Origin: Planosporangium flavigriseum
Lineage (GTDB): Bacteria; Actinomycetota; Actinomycetes; Mycobacteriales; Micromonosporaceae
Assembly: GCF_011947225.1 (NCBI RefSeq)
Contig: NZ_JAATVW010000011.1
Coordinates: 62,001 to 126,000 of the forward strand
Length of the DNA: 64,000 nt
Direction: 5' to 3'
Shown piece by piece: positions 19,186-31,507 of the stretch. The notes below the pieces were generated by a model. That model was not told the DNA's origin and searched no databases. It worked only from the letters and a program-made list of their open reading frames with translations. Position 1 is the stretch's first letter; each line of letters begins with the position of its first letter. Made by a program: the position numbers and the translations under genes.

Positions 19186-19434
19186 CGGAACCTGGAGCAA
19201 CTGCGGGCGGCCATCACCGGAATCCTCGCCGAGTCGGGGGTGACCGATCTGGTCGTCGACCTCGAGTCGCTGGACTTCATCGACTCCACCGGCGTGCAGG
19301 TGCTGCTGGGTGCCAAGCAGACGGCGGCTGACCGGGGCGTCGGATTCTCCGCGAACAACGCGCAGGGCACGGTCCTGCGCATCCTGATGCTCCTCAACCT
19401 GCACGAGTTCCTCGCCGGCCCCACCCGGACCTGA
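19168..19434 (+). pseudogene. 5'-truncated STAS-domain (anti-sigma-factor antagonist-like) gene
   Basis: LEQLRAAITGILAESG, VTDLVVDLESLDFIDSTGVQVLLG and the C-terminal helix pattern are those of a SpoIIAA/RsbV-type STAS domain, including the phosphorylatable Ser in FIDSTG. The first strand of the domain is absent: upstream DNA switches directly to antisense of the phosphatase remnant. An in-frame GTG at 19168 could in theory start an ~88-aa product, but there is no ribosome binding site. Most likely a dead partner-switch gene. Confidence 0.65.
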
Positions 19435-19492
19435 CCCATGACTTCGCGGCCTTGGGTCCTAGCACCGCAAACTCTCGGTGATCATGGACGGT

Positions 19493-20866
19493 TCAGCACT
19501 CGATGACGTTGACGGCGAGCCCGCCGCGCGCTGTCTCCTTGTACTTGATCTTCATGTCCGCACCGGTCTCGCGCATGGTTTTGATGACCTTGTCGAGCGA
19601 GACGTGGTGCTCGCCGTCTCCGCGCAGCGCGATCCGCGCGCCGGTGATCGCCTTGATGGCCGCGACGGCGTTCCGCTCGATGCACGGGATCTGGACCAGC
19701 CCGCCAACCGGATCGCAGGTCAGGCCGAGATTGTGCTCCATGCCGATCTCGGCGGCGTTCTCCACCTGCTGGGGCGTACCACCGAGCACCTCGGCCAGCC
19801 CGGCAGCGGCCATGGAGCAGGCAGAGCCGACCTCCCCCTGGCAGCCCACCTCGGCGCCGGAGATCGACGCGTTCTCCTTGAACAACACGCCGATGGCGCC
19901 GGCGGTGAGCAGGAACCGGACGACCCCGTCGTCATCGGCGCCGGGAACGAACCGCAGGTAGTAGTGCAGGACGGCCGGGATGATGCCGGCCGCGCCGTTG
20001 GTCGGCGCGGTGACCACCCGGCCGCCGGCGGCGTTCTCCTCGTTGACGGCGAGGGCGTACAGGACGATCCATTCCATCGCCGACAGACTGTCGTCGCTGC
20101 CAGCGGACTGCTCCAGCGATCGGCGCAGCGCCGCCGCCCGCCGCCGTACCTTCAGGCCCCCGGGCAGTACGCCTTCCCTGTTGCAGCCGGCCTCGACGCA
20201 CTCCCGCATGACCTTCCAGATGCCGAGCAGGCCGGCCCGGATCTCCGCCTCGCTGCGCCAGGCCTTCTCGTTGGAGAGCATGATGTCGCTGATGGACAAC
20301 CCGGTGGCGGCGGTGTGCGCCAGTAGTTGCTCCCCGGTGGTGAACGGGTAGCGCAACGGCGTCTCGTCCGGCTTGATCCGCCCTAGCCCGGCCGCCGACT
20401 CGTCCACCACGAAGCCGCCGCCGACGGAGTAGTAGGTCCGCTCCGACAACACCGACCCGGCGCCGTCCAGGGCACGGAAGCGCATGCCGTTCGAGTGGTA
20501 CGGCAACGACCGGCGCCGGTGCAGGGTCAGGTGCGCGTCCTCGGTGAACGCGATCGGGTGCCGGCCGAGCAGCCGCAACTCCCCCGCCGCACGGATCTCG
20601 GCGAGCCGCTGCTCGGCGCCGTCCGGGTCGACCGACTCGGGCTGGTGGCCCTCGAGTCCAAGGAGCACCGCCTTCGGCGTGCCGTGGCCATGGCCGGTGG
20701 CGCCGAGCGAGCCGAACAGTTCCGCCTCGACGCTCACCGTGTACGGCAGCAGGCCGTCGGAGTCGAGCGACTGGGCGAAGGTCGCGGCGGCCCGCATCGG
20801 CCCGACCGTGTGCGAACTGGACGGGCCGATCCCGATCGAGAACAGATCGAAGACGCTGAGCCTCAT
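19493..20866 (-). CDS. sdaA: L-serine dehydratase, iron-sulfur type
   Basis: 457 aa, the single-chain form with alpha and beta parts fused. [15 protein letters not shown] marks the start, and the cysteines of the oxygen-sensitive [4Fe-4S] centre lie in [17 protein letters not shown] and [20 protein letters not shown]. It deaminates L-serine to pyruvate and ammonia. Its ATG overlaps the stop of the Rieske oxygenase gene (ATGA), so it is the last step of a translationally coupled catabolic operon: glycine made from betaine is turned into serine by GlyA (not in this window) and then into pyruvate. Confidence 0.93.
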   Translation of the reverse strand: MRLSVFDLFSIGIGPSSSHTVGPMRAAATFAQSLDSDGLLPYTVSVEAELFGSLGATGHGHGTPKAVLLGLEGHQPESVDPDGAEQRLAEIRAAGELRLLGRHPIAFTEDAHLTLHRRRSLPYHSNGMRFRALDGAGSVLSERTYYSVGGGFVVDESAAGLGRIKPDETPLRYPFTTGEQLLAHTAATGLSISDIMLSNEKAWRSEAEIRAGLLGIWKVMRECVEAGCNREGVLPGGLKVRRRAAALRRSLEQSAGSDDSLSAMEWIVLYALAVNEENAAGGRVVTAPTNGAAGIIPAVLHYYLRFVPGADDDGVVRFLLTAGAIGVLFKENASISGAEVGCQGEVGSACSMAAAGLAEVLGGTPQQVENAAEIGMEHNLGLTCDPVGGLVQIPCIERNAVAAIKAITGARIALRGDGEHHVSLDKVIKTMRETGADMKIKYKETARGGLAVNVIEC

Positions 20867-21987
20867 GAGATGGCGAGCTTAGCGTTGACCCAGTCGTGGA
20901 AGGCACCGATGTGGTGCTCGGACGGGACCAGGACGCCACCGTTCGCGTACGCCCGGGAGTTCATCGCCGGCTGGCACCGCTCACAGGCGTCGAAGTCCTG
21001 GACGTTCACCCGGTGGAACAGTTCGACCGAGCGGCTCACGTCCTTGCCGGACGCCACCACCTCCTTGGAGTACAACCAGTCGCACTCGACGATCGTGCGA
21101 TCTTCGGCCAGCGGGTACATCCGGTGGAAGATGATGTGGTCGGGCACCAGGTTGATGAAGACCTGCGGCTTGATGGTGATGGCGTAGTAGCGCCGGTCCT
21201 GGTCGTCGGTCACGCCGGGCAACTTGTCGAAGCCCTCGCTGCCGTCGACGGTGAAGCCCTTGATCTGCTCGCCGAACTCGGCGCCGTGGCCGACGTAGTA
21301 CTGCGCGGCGTAGCCGTCGGCGAACTCGGGCAGCACCTCGGTGAGCTCCGGGTGGATCGTCGCGCAGTGGTAGCACTCCATGAAGTTCTCGACGATGAGC
21401 TTCCAGTTGGCCTTCACGTCGTACGTGATGCGCTTGCCGACGTCGAGGTCCGCGACCTCGTACGCGTCGATCGCCTCGAGGTTGCCCAGCCGCTCGGTCA
21501 CCGCGCCCAGCACGTCGTCGTCGAAGGACGGCGGCTCGTCGGCCAGGCACACCCAGGCGTACCCGAGCCACTCGCGCAGGTGGACGTTGACCAGCCCGTA
21601 CTCGACGCGGTCGATGTCGGGCATCTTCGTGAGGTTGGGGGCGGCGACGAGCTTGCCGTCGAGCCCGTAGGTCCAGGCGTGGTACGGGCACTGGAACGCG
21701 CGCTTGACCTCGCCGCTGTCCTCGGTACACAGCTTCGCCCCGCGGTGGCGGCAGATGTTGAGGAAGGCGCGCAGTTCTCCGTCGCGGCCGCGGACGACGA
21801 GGACGCTCTCCCGGCCCACCTGCACCGACTTGAAGCTGCCGGGGTTGGGCAGGTCGCTTGAGCGCACCGCGCAGAACCACATGTTCTCGAAGATGCGCGA
21901 CTGCTCCAGACCGAAGATGGCCGGATCGGTGTAGTAATGGCCGGGCAGCGTCGGGATGAGGCTGGAAGGCAGGCTGGTTGCGGTCAC
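20863..21987 (-). CDS. Rieske non-haem iron oxygenase, probable glycine betaine monooxygenase alpha subunit
   Basis: 374 aa. The Rieske [2Fe-2S] motif is CRHRG then CPYHAW, and the mononuclear iron site is [16 protein letters not shown] with a C-terminal Asp (QDFDACE). This is the GbcA/choline-monooxygenase-like group. Start GTG 21987 follows GAGGTG. Thirty bases separate it from the upstream dimethylglycine oxidase gene and it overlaps sdaA, so it most likely demethylates glycine betaine to dimethylglycine plus formaldehyde. The reductase partner (GbcB) is not in the operon and must be encoded elsewhere. Confidence 0.87.
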   Translation of the reverse strand: MTATSLPSSLIPTLPGHYYTDPAIFGLEQSRIFENMWFCAVRSSDLPNPGSFKSVQVGRESVLVVRGRDGELRAFLNICRHRGAKLCTEDSGEVKRAFQCPYHAWTYGLDGKLVAAPNLTKMPDIDRVEYGLVNVHLREWLGYAWVCLADEPPSFDDDVLGAVTERLGNLEAIDAYEVADLDVGKRITYDVKANWKLIVENFMECYHCATIHPELTEVLPEFADGYAAQYYVGHGAEFGEQIKGFTVDGSEGFDKLPGVTDDQDRRYYAITIKPQVFINLVPDHIIFHRMYPLAEDRTIVECDWLYSKEVVASGKDVSRSVELFHRVNVQDFDACERCQPAMNSRAYANGGVLVPSEHHIGAFHDWVNAKLAIS

Positions 21988-22017
21988 GGTGACACCTCGA
22001 GATGGTCGGAAGTACGG

Positions 22018-24585
<2,568 letters not shown>

Positions 24586-24694
24586 TCAATAGGGGTACGT
24601 GTCGCTCGATCGGGGTGGCGACCGCACGCAGCGGCTAGCGCTGGCGGGCCAGCATCGAGCTCGCGTGAGGGTGTCCTCGGTACGATCCCCAGTT

Positions 24695-25219
24695 GTGAAG
24701 GCATCGGAACGGTCGGCGTACGAGATCGCTCCTTACGGGGCCTCCGATTGGCCGCGGTTCCGCGACATCCGACTGGAGATGCTGGCCGACACGCCGCTGG
24801 CCTTCATCGAGACGCTCGCCAGCGCTCGCCGGCACAGCGACGACGACTGGCGGGAACGGGCAGCCTGGGCCGACGAGCCGCATCAGCTGGGGCTGGCCGC
24901 CATGCTCGCCGACTCCGGCCGCTGGATCGCCCACGCCCGCTGTTCGAGCGTTCCGGACCTGGACCAGCGGGCGTTCATCTTCAGCGTCTACGTGGCGCCC
25001 GCCTTCCGCGGGCGGCGTGTGGCTGACGACCTGTTCGACCGGGTCGAGCGATGGGCCCACGAGGAAGGGCATCCAGCCCTGTTCCTGCACGTTCACGAGG
25101 ACAACGCGCGAGCCATCGCGTTCTACCGGCGGCGCGGGTACGACTTCACCGGGGCGCGGGAGCCGTACGCGCTGGACCCGGCCCAGACCGAGCTTGAGAT
25201 GCGCCTGCCGCTGCGGTGA
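24695..25219 (+). CDS. GNAT-family N-acetyltransferase
   Basis: 174 aa. Acetyl-CoA binding motif A is VYVAPAFRGRRVADDLFDRV, and motif B is FLHVHEDNARAIAFYRRRGYDFTG; the C-terminus EMRLPL is a usual GNAT ending. GTG 24695 is favoured: there is no Shine-Dalgarno, but TACGAT lies at 24681-24686, which fits a leaderless mRNA. Substrate unknown. It diverges from the dimethylglycine oxidase operon with a 226-bp shared upstream region. Confidence 0.85.
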   Translation: MKASERSAYEIAPYGASDWPRFRDIRLEMLADTPLAFIETLASARRHSDDDWRERAAWADEPHQLGLAAMLADSGRWIAHARCSSVPDLDQRAFIFSVYVAPAFRGRRVADDLFDRVERWAHEEGHPALFLHVHEDNARAIAFYRRRGYDFTGAREPYALDPAQTELEMRLPLR

Positions 25220-25318
25220 CCCGGCCCCACGAACGCGGGGACGCCGACATGATCGTGTCCGACACCTCGCTGTTCGACCTGGCGTACCTCCCCGCGTAAC
25301 ACCCGGCGGACTGGCCGG

Positions 25319-26185
25319 TCATAGGAGCGGGAGACCGTTCGCGTGGTGCGCGAGCAGGCGGCGTACGCCGAGTTCCCAGACCACCAGTTGGCCGGACAGT
25401 ATCTCCTCGTGCGACTCCGGCGGCGGCACCGAAAACGGTGACAAATCGCCTCGCACGACAGGGGCCACCGAGTTCACGTCCAGCGCGGCGAGCCGGAGGA
25501 GATCCCTGCGGGAGAGGCTCCGAGCGTCTCGTCCGACGAGGTCAAGCACCCGGTACGCGTCTACGTCGCAGCCGTTCGGCACGGCCAGCGTGTACGTCTC
25601 GGTGCCGGGAAGCCTCTTCTGCTGCGAGTCGTTGCTCAAGGCTACCGTCACGGCGACGACCCGGGAGCCACCGTCCGTTGTGAGCATGAGCCGTGCCGCC
25701 GTCTGGAATCCGCCGACAGAGTCGCCGTACCGGTAGCCCGTTGCCCACGGCGTGGTCCACTCTGCCCGGGCCGGCCGGCCGTGCGGGTCGCGGTGGGCAT
25801 CCGGGAAGCCCGCCGGGAGGCTCGGTAGGCACGCGCAGACGATCCAACCGTCCACTACGGACGGCGTCTGGGGTTGCTGCGGCGCCCAGTCGTCCGGCGG
25901 GATGACTGGGCGCCGCCGGAAGAGCCCTCGCCCGGTGCGGGCGCGGGCCGTCGTGTCATCCTGCCCTCTGGCCGGATGGCGCGGTTCTGCATTCGTCGCC
26001 CGCACGGTGGGAACCCCCGCCTGCGACAGGCGGCGGGAAGCGGCCGGTGTCCACTCCGTCAGGAGCAGGACGAACCGAGCGTCGGCGCTGGCGATCTGAG
26101 CATCCAGGCGGGCCTGCGCAGCGCGGTCGGTTTGGGTACGAGCGGCCACGGCATCGGCGTGAGCGAAGATGTCGTCCAGATCCAT
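25319..26185 (-). CDS. Conserved hypothetical protein
   Basis: 288 aa. I recognise no family. The N-terminal 45 residues look helical (IFAHADAVAARTQTDRAAQARLD), followed by an Arg/Pro-rich stretch around residues 65-95 and a mixed C-terminal domain with strand-like VVDGWIVCACLP and SRVVAVTVALSN. No signal peptide or membrane segment. Codon use matches the neighbours, so it is a real gene. ATG 26185 has GGGAAGC just upstream. It stands alone between an acetyltransferase and a long intergenic region (26186-26600, in which I see no gene). Confidence 0.7.
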   Translation of the reverse strand: MDLDDIFAHADAVAARTQTDRAAQARLDAQIASADARFVLLLTEWTPAASRRLSQAGVPTVRATNAEPRHPARGQDDTTARARTGRGLFRRRPVIPPDDWAPQQPQTPSVVDGWIVCACLPSLPAGFPDAHRDPHGRPARAEWTTPWATGYRYGDSVGGFQTAARLMLTTDGGSRVVAVTVALSNDSQQKRLPGTETYTLAVPNGCDVDAYRVLDLVGRDARSLSRRDLLRLAALDVNSVAPVVRGDLSPFSVPPPESHEEILSGQLVVWELGVRRLLAHHANGLPLL

Positions 26186-26600
26186 GCTTCCCGGTCCCTA
26201 CGCAAGAAGTCAGCGGTGCTGGTTCGGTGAGGATGCCCGAGCCGGAGGTACGAGCGTATTCGCCAACCCGGACCTCGTCGGTCGACCTGTCGGGTTCCGG
26301 ACGACACCGATCCCGACGCGTAGGCACGAAATAGGGCGGGAACGTCGGCGGTTACGTCCATCGGGACGCACCCGGAAACAGCACGCCACGGTCCGCCCGG
26401 CTCTACCAGCAGCCTCGACTTGAGGCTTCGCCGAGCCGCCTCGGCCACCCATCATGCCGCATCGATAATCGGTTACGCCCTGTACCCACCGGCCAGCGAA
26501 CGGACCAGCGTCGCCGATCCGCCGTACCGGCGCCCGGCACGGCGGATGAGGTTTCAGCGCAAGCGAAGTTTTCGTTCAGGTGTGCTAACGTGCCCCAAAT

Positions 26601-26618
26601 TTTGGGAGCGCTCCCAAA
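26601..26618. promoter_or_regulatory. CebR-type operator upstream of the GH12 cellulase
   Basis: TTTGGGAGCGCTCCCAAA is an 18-bp perfect palindrome containing TGGGAGCGCTCCCA (26603-26616), the known CebR box of actinobacterial cellulose/cello-oligosaccharide regulons. It lies 31 bp before the GTG of the cellulase gene, a position suited to blocking transcription until cellobiose or cellotriose is present. Confidence 0.9.
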
Positions 26619-26648
26619 GTCGATCAACCCCTCGCACCAAGGAGCACC

Positions 26649-27854
26649 GTGGCACGTCTACCCCGCAGCCTGATGGCTGCCGGACTAGTGATCGCCGCCT
26701 CGGCCTCGGCCATAGCCGTCGCCGTCGGCGTCGGCAGTACCTCGACCGTCGCCGGCGGGAGCCGCTCGGCCCTCGCCGTCAGCGACACCGCCTCCCTCGC
26801 GGTCAGCGACACCGAGACCGCCGCCGGCGGCACCCCGCATACCGATACGAAGATCTGCGACAAGACCGAGACGGCGACCATCCGCGATCAGTACGTCGTC
26901 ATGAACAACGTCTGGGGCGCCGACAGCGGTCAGTGCATCAACGTGACGGACCAGGGCTTCAAGGTCACCGCTGACCACAGCAAGCGCACCGACGGCGCAC
27001 CGGCCTCATACCCGGCGGTCTACTTCGGCTGCCACTACACGAACTGCTCCCACGGCACCAACCTGCCGATCCAGGTCGGCAAGATCCACAACGCGACGAG
27101 CAGCGTCAGCTACTCGTACCCCACCAGCGGCGCCTACGACGCCGCCTACGACATCTGGCTGGACCCGACGCCGAAGGAAGACGGCGTGAACCAGCAGGAA
27201 CTCATGATCTGGTTCAACCACCAGGGTGGGGTCCAGCCGGTCGGCACCAAGACCGGCACCGCGACCATCGGCGGCCGTACCTGGGAGGTCTGGTCCGGCA
27301 ACAACGGCATGAACGACGTCGTCTCGTACGTCGCGTCGGCACCGATCAAGAGCTGGAACTTCAGCGTCCTGGACTTCATCAAGGACATCAAGAAGCACAG
27401 CAAGGTCACCGACTCGTGGTACCTGACCAGCATCCAGGCCGGCTTCGAGCCGTGGCAGGGCGGCACCGGCCTCGCCCTGAACTCGTTTCACGCCAGCGTC
27501 AACGGCGTCGGCGGTGGCGCGAAGCCACCCGCGCCGCAGAGCTGCCGCGTGACGTACGCGCCCAAGTCCTGGAACGACGGGTTCACCGCCACCGTCACCA
27601 TCGCCAACTCGTCCAAGACCGCGATCCACGGCTGGAAGCTGACGTTCCCGTTCGCCGGAGACCAGAAGGTCACCAAGTCGTGGACGTCGACCGTGTCGCA
27701 GAACGGTCGCACGGTCACCGTCGCCAATGCCCCGTACAACGGGTCGATCGCGGCGAACGGCAGCGTCTCGTTCGTGCTCGAAGGCACCCACACTGGCGCC
27801 GATGCGTCGCCGACGGCGTTCAACCTGAACGGAACCGCCTGCACCGCCGGGTAG
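26649..27854 (+). CDS. Secreted endoglucanase: GH12 catalytic domain plus CBM2
   Basis: 401 aa. N-terminal signal sequence (MARLPRSLMAAGLVIAASASA), a short linker, then a GH12 domain with the nucleophile Glu in QQELMIWFNH and the acid/base Glu in QAGFEPWQGG. A Pro/Gly linker leads to a C-terminal family 2 cellulose-binding module (CRVTYAPKSWNDGFTATVTI, HGWKLTF, closing NLNGTAC), with the flanking Cys pair. It cuts cellulose internally outside the cell. AAGGAG and the CebR operator lie just upstream of GTG 26649; a hairpin follows the stop. Confidence 0.93.
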   Translation: MARLPRSLMAAGLVIAASASAIAVAVGVGSTSTVAGGSRSALAVSDTASLAVSDTETAAGGTPHTDTKICDKTETATIRDQYVVMNNVWGADSGQCINVTDQGFKVTADHSKRTDGAPASYPAVYFGCHYTNCSHGTNLPIQVGKIHNATSSVSYSYPTSGAYDAAYDIWLDPTPKEDGVNQQELMIWFNHQGGVQPVGTKTGTATIGGRTWEVWSGNNGMNDVVSYVASAPIKSWNFSVLDFIKDIKKHSKVTDSWYLTSIQAGFEPWQGGTGLALNSFHASVNGVGGGAKPPAPQSCRVTYAPKSWNDGFTATVTIANSSKTAIHGWKLTFPFAGDQKVTKSWTSTVSQNGRTVTVANAPYNGSIAANGSVSFVLEGTHTGADASPTAFNLNGTACTAG

Positions 27855-27865
27855 CACGGCTGCCG

Positions 27866-27901
27866 CACCGCGGGGCGGGTCGATCCGAACGCCCCGCGGT
27901 G
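27866..27901. terminator. Hairpin between convergent genes
   Basis: CACCGCGGGGCG (27866-27877) pairs perfectly with CGCCCCGCGGTG (27890-27901) around a 12-base loop. It lies between the ends of the GH12 gene and the leftward GGDEF gene and can serve both directions. Confidence 0.8.
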
Positions 27902-27926
27902 ATGACCCCCAGCGGTCCTCTTGCTG

Positions 27927-29723
27927 TCAGCTCGTCAGCTCGCACAATTCGTAGCGCAGGCCGCCGTCCTGCTTGGCGCGGTACATCGCGCTGTCGGCAC
28001 TGCGCAACATCTCGTCCGGATCCTGCCCGGGCCGGGCGATCGACACCCCGATGCTGCCGCCGATGCGCACGTCGTGACCGGCGACTCGGTACGGTTCGGC
28101 AAGCGCGGCCAGTAGCCGGTCCGCGACCGTGGTGGCTTCGTCGCGGTCGACGATGGGGTCGAGCAGAATGACGAACTCGTCCCCACCGATCCGCGCGAGG
28201 GTGTCGGACGGCCGCAGCCGCCTGATGAGCCGGCTGCTCACCTGGCACAGCAGTTCATCACCGGCATCGTGGCCATACCGGTCGTTGACCGGTTTGAACT
28301 CGTCCAGGTCGACGAAGAGCAGCGACCGCAGGTGTGGCCGCGCCGGGTCGGGGCGCAGGGACTCGGTCAGGCGGTCCTTGAACAGCCGCCGGTTGGGCAG
28401 CCCCGTCAGGGCGTCGTGCAGCGCCAGGTACCTCATCCGCTCCTGGAGACGACGGCTCTCCGTGATTTCCCGGGCGTTCACGACGATCGCCCCGATCGCC
28501 GGGTTGCCGAGGTGGTTGGTCACGCTCAGGTCGACCCATTCGTACGCGCCACCGGCCCGGCGGACCCGGCCCTGCATGCGGTGCACGGTATCCGGGGCCT
28601 GCAACGCCCGGCGGAACAGCGCACGCGCCTCGCTCTGGTCGTCAGGGTGCAGCACCGACGCCGCCTCGAGGCCGAGCCGGGCGTCGGGCGGGAAGCCGAG
28701 AACCCTCCTGACACTGGGGCTGTCGTAGGTGATCCTGCCGTTGGCGTCGAGCAGGGTGACGACGTCCGAACCGTTCTTCACGAGCGCGGCGAACCGCTCC
28801 TCGCCGCGTCGACGCGTCATCTCCGCCCGATGGTTCATGGCGCTGAGCGCGACACCGGCGATGAGAATCATGCCGAGAAGGGTGATGTCCGATTTGAAGT
28901 TGCCGCTGCGGATCGGGCCATAGAAATCCGACAGGGTACGACTGCTGTAGATGGCCCAACCACCGGGCAGGCCGGTCACCACAAACGCCACCATCTTCCG
29001 GCCGTCCCGGTCGTACTCCACCGCAACCGGCTCCATGGGGGTCGCGTTGGCGATGGCCGCCCGGACGGCCGGTTCGACCGGTGCGGCGATCCGCTTGATG
29101 TCACTCACCGCGGCGAAGACGCCGCGACTGTCCACGATCGCCCCGGTTTCTCCGGCGCCCGCGAACCGATCCGTGTACGCCTGCAGGTGGCTTCCGACGG
29201 CTTTGGTGTAGCCGACGAGGACGCCGCGCGGCTGACCGCCCACAATGACCGGCACGCCGGCCGCGGTCAACGGGACGCCGCGTACGGTCATCACCGACGA
29301 AAAGCCCGGCTGCCCGGCGGTCAGACCCTCGCGCAGACTCGCGTAGCCGGGGTCGTCCGCCGCCGGCAGGCCGGGTTCGTCGGCGTCGACGTTGAGGATG
29401 TTGCCCTGCAGGTCGGCAAGCGCCGCTCCGTGCGGAAAGAACGCCGCTTTGCTCCGGAAATCCTTGAGCAGTCTCTGGTCACCGGGGTCCCCTGCGCGCA
29501 GGCTGAATGAGTGCACGTTGCTGTAGTGGGCCAGCTCGCTGGCGGACAGGAGCAGGTACTGGCTCCCCAGGTTGGCGACGGTACGCGACAGGTTGGCGGT
29601 GTCCTGCCGGTGGATGTCCTCCGCCGTCCGCTGCGCGGCACTGTTCATCTGCCAGCCGACCACACCGATGGCAACGAGCAACCCAATGCTCGCCACGAGC
29701 GCAAACCGCCTCTTGAGCCACAC
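27927..29723 (-). CDS. Sensor diguanylate cyclase: extracytoplasmic Cache-like domain, PAS, GGDEF
   Basis: 598 aa. A membrane segment at residues ~5-25 and another at ~280-300 enclose an extracytoplasmic region resembling dCache ligand-binding domains (ADLQGNILNVDADEPG, GETGAIVDSRGVFAAVSD). A PAS domain follows (FAALVKNGSDVVTLLDANGR) with a PAC-like tail, then GGDEF with RIGGDEF, DLDEFKPVNDRYGH and I-site RPSD. So an outside small-molecule signal should control c-di-GMP synthesis. GTG 29723 has GGAGG upstream. Unlike the four other GGDEF proteins in this window it has a recognisable input domain. Confidence 0.9.
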   Translation of the reverse strand: MWLKRRFALVASIGLLVAIGVVGWQMNSAAQRTAEDIHRQDTANLSRTVANLGSQYLLLSASELAHYSNVHSFSLRAGDPGDQRLLKDFRSKAAFFPHGAALADLQGNILNVDADEPGLPAADDPGYASLREGLTAGQPGFSSVMTVRGVPLTAAGVPVIVGGQPRGVLVGYTKAVGSHLQAYTDRFAGAGETGAIVDSRGVFAAVSDIKRIAAPVEPAVRAAIANATPMEPVAVEYDRDGRKMVAFVVTGLPGGWAIYSSRTLSDFYGPIRSGNFKSDITLLGMILIAGVALSAMNHRAEMTRRRGEERFAALVKNGSDVVTLLDANGRITYDSPSVRRVLGFPPDARLGLEAASVLHPDDQSEARALFRRALQAPDTVHRMQGRVRRAGGAYEWVDLSVTNHLGNPAIGAIVVNAREITESRRLQERMRYLALHDALTGLPNRRLFKDRLTESLRPDPARPHLRSLLFVDLDEFKPVNDRYGHDAGDELLCQVSSRLIRRLRPSDTLARIGGDEFVILLDPIVDRDEATTVADRLLAALAEPYRVAGHDVRIGGSIGVSIARPGQDPDEMLRSADSAMYRAKQDGGLRYELCELTS

Positions 29724-30263
29724 GGTGGCCGTCCTCCCGCAACACGCCCTGGTTTCGGATGGCGGTGCGGAATCCTTCTTGGAGCTTCATGACTGTTAGC
29801 AGTCTTGCAATGAGCGGCACTCACGCCACTGAACTCACCAACCCGCTGCCGTCAGCAGCAGGATCTCCGCCGTTGCTGGCGGCAACGGACAGACACGAAG
29901 GCGCTTCCCGCAGCGCCGTGCACAAGCGTAATAAAAATTGCACTCGGCGCAGTCAGCTGCCCGTGCGGCCCACCCCGGGCGAATAGCCGACAATCAGATA
30001 GATGAATATCGTCAGCTATACTGTCGATCACTCCGGTGGCCACCATGCCGGACGCCTTCGAACGCGACGGGCTTGAGCTGGGCGACCTGGTAACGGTCCA
30101 CCTGGCCGTCGGTATCCGACCAGCCGTCAGCGCGCTTCGAGGAACGTCGCGCTGGTGAGATCGACGCCTTGGATGTCGCACTCCGGTATCGGCAAGGCGA
30201 TTCTGGGTACTCCTTTCCCAGGTCCCCTGATGCTGGGGCAGCACGATCACCCGGAGGTGCGGC
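29724..30263. other. 540-bp intergenic region without a convincing gene
   Basis: It separates two divergent genes. The stretch 29930-30030 is clearly richer in A/T than its surroundings and contains TATACT at 30017-30022, a possible -10 box. On the minus strand near 30135-30190 a short open stretch reads PECDIQGVDLTSATFLEAR then stop, which looks like the middle of a STAS- or pentapeptide-type domain and may be a gene scrap. I cannot support a functional gene. Confidence 0.4.
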
Positions 30264-30701
30264 ATGAGCGCCAACCCAGAAGCCGGCCTGCCGGAGTCGG
30301 TGCGGATACCGGACGAGGATCCCCGGCTCGTGACCGGACCGCCCGAACCCTCCAGCTTGGTGATCTCAATACCGCGCCCTACCGCCGACGGCGAGGTCGT
30401 GGTTTCGCTGGACGGTGAGCTCGACATCGACGCCGCGGCCCGGGTCCGGCTGGCCCTCATCGGCGCTGCCCGTGCGGCAGGCTGCCGCCTCCTGCGGGTC
30501 GACCTCAACGCGGTGCCATTCGCCGATTCCGTCGGCCTGGGCGCTCTCACCGCGGGTTGCCGGGCGGCCATCGCCGCCGGCGTCACCTTCACGATGATCA
30601 ACGCTCAGCCCCAGGTGCGACGCGTACTGGAAGTCACCGGCCTCGCCGGCCCCCTGGGCCTCGTCCCCGCCACCGTACGTCCGCGCACGACACCGCCGTG
30701 A
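30264..30701 (+). CDS. STAS-domain protein (anti-sigma-factor antagonist)
   Basis: 145 aa. A ~40-residue variable N-terminus precedes a STAS domain: VVVSLDGELDIDAAARVRLAL, LLRVDLNAVPFADSVGLGALTAG. The Ser in ADSVG matches the residue phosphorylated by RsbW/SpoIIAB-type kinases. It would release a sigma factor when dephosphorylated. GGAGG precedes ATG 30264. No kinase or sigma gene is adjacent. The partner-switch remnants at 18880-19434 belong to another copy. Confidence 0.85.
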   Translation: MSANPEAGLPESVRIPDEDPRLVTGPPEPSSLVISIPRPTADGEVVVSLDGELDIDAAARVRLALIGAARAAGCRLLRVDLNAVPFADSVGLGALTAGCRAAIAAGVTFTMINAQPQVRRVLEVTGLAGPLGLVPATVRPRTTPP

Positions 30702-30773
30702 CAGTTGTTGGGTGGCTGCGCGCCCGGCCCAAGGCAAAGCGCCTATCCGACTAGCGGAATGAGCGCGCGGCCG

Positions 30774-31472
30774 TCAGGACTGGTTGGCCGACCTCCACCC
30801 CTGCTGGTGCAGCCGTTCGAACCCGTCGAGCAGCAGGTCGAGCGCGAACTCGAATTCGAACTGGTCGTCACAGCCCTGGCCCACGACCGACCCTTCGTCG
30901 TGGGCGGGGCCGGTGGCGATCTCCGCGATGTGGGGATACCGGCCTGACAGCTCGCGGAACGCGGCTGCCGCCTGCTCCGGGTCAGCGGGTAGCGGTGAGC
31001 CGGGGAACAGTTCCTGGGTAAACCCCCACACCCGGCTGCCCAGCGCGTGCATCACGTGGTGGGTGAGGTCGACGGAGAAGCCGCCGGCCCGGAACATGCC
31101 GACGACGGAGTTCAGGTAGTCCAGTACGACCAGGGTGGGTCGGGGGCGGGACTCGATGACGCTCGACGCCCAGGGGTGGCGCAGCAGTACCCGTCGGGCC
31201 GAGAGGATGCGCTGGCGGATCGCGGCCTTCCAGTCGGCACCGCCGGCCGGCGGGTCGATCTGGCCGACGATGACGTCGACCATGCCGTCGAGGAGCTGCT
31301 CCTTGTTGGCCACGTGCCGGTAGAGCGCCATCGGCACAACGCCCAACTCCTGGGCGAGGTTGCGCATGCTCACCGATTCAATCGCGGCGTCGTCGGCGAG
31401 CGCGACGGCGGCGCGCAGCACGCGGTCCCGGTTGAGCGGGGCCCGGCGCGCGCCGTCCACCTTCTGGGCCAT
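30774..31472 (-). CDS. TetR-family transcriptional regulator
   Basis: 232 aa. The N-terminal HTH (RDRVLRAAVALADDAAIESVSMRNLAQELGVVPMALYRHVANK) is canonical TetR_N; the rest is a TetR C-terminal ligand/dimer domain with ALGSRVWGFTQELFPG. It diverges from the DUF2306 membrane gene, and two near-identical 17-bp palindromes lie between them, so it should repress both its own gene and the membrane gene. The inducer is unknown. Confidence 0.9.
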   Translation of the reverse strand: MAQKVDGARRAPLNRDRVLRAAVALADDAAIESVSMRNLAQELGVVPMALYRHVANKEQLLDGMVDVIVGQIDPPAGGADWKAAIRQRILSARRVLLRHPWASSVIESRPRPTLVVLDYLNSVVGMFRAGGFSVDLTHHVMHALGSRVWGFTQELFPGSPLPADPEQAAAAFRELSGRYPHIAEIATGPAHDEGSVVGQGCDDQFEFEFALDLLLDGFERLHQQGWRSANQS

Positions 31473-31507
31473 TTCAACCGCCTTCCCGTTAGTACCGGCA
31501 CCCGCCC

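Noticed and set aside
18937-19434. A 165-aa plus-strand protein with a STAS C-terminus
   Set aside because: Its first half is antisense of a SpoIIE-type phosphatase remnant, so it is a chance fusion across a junction and not a natural gene.
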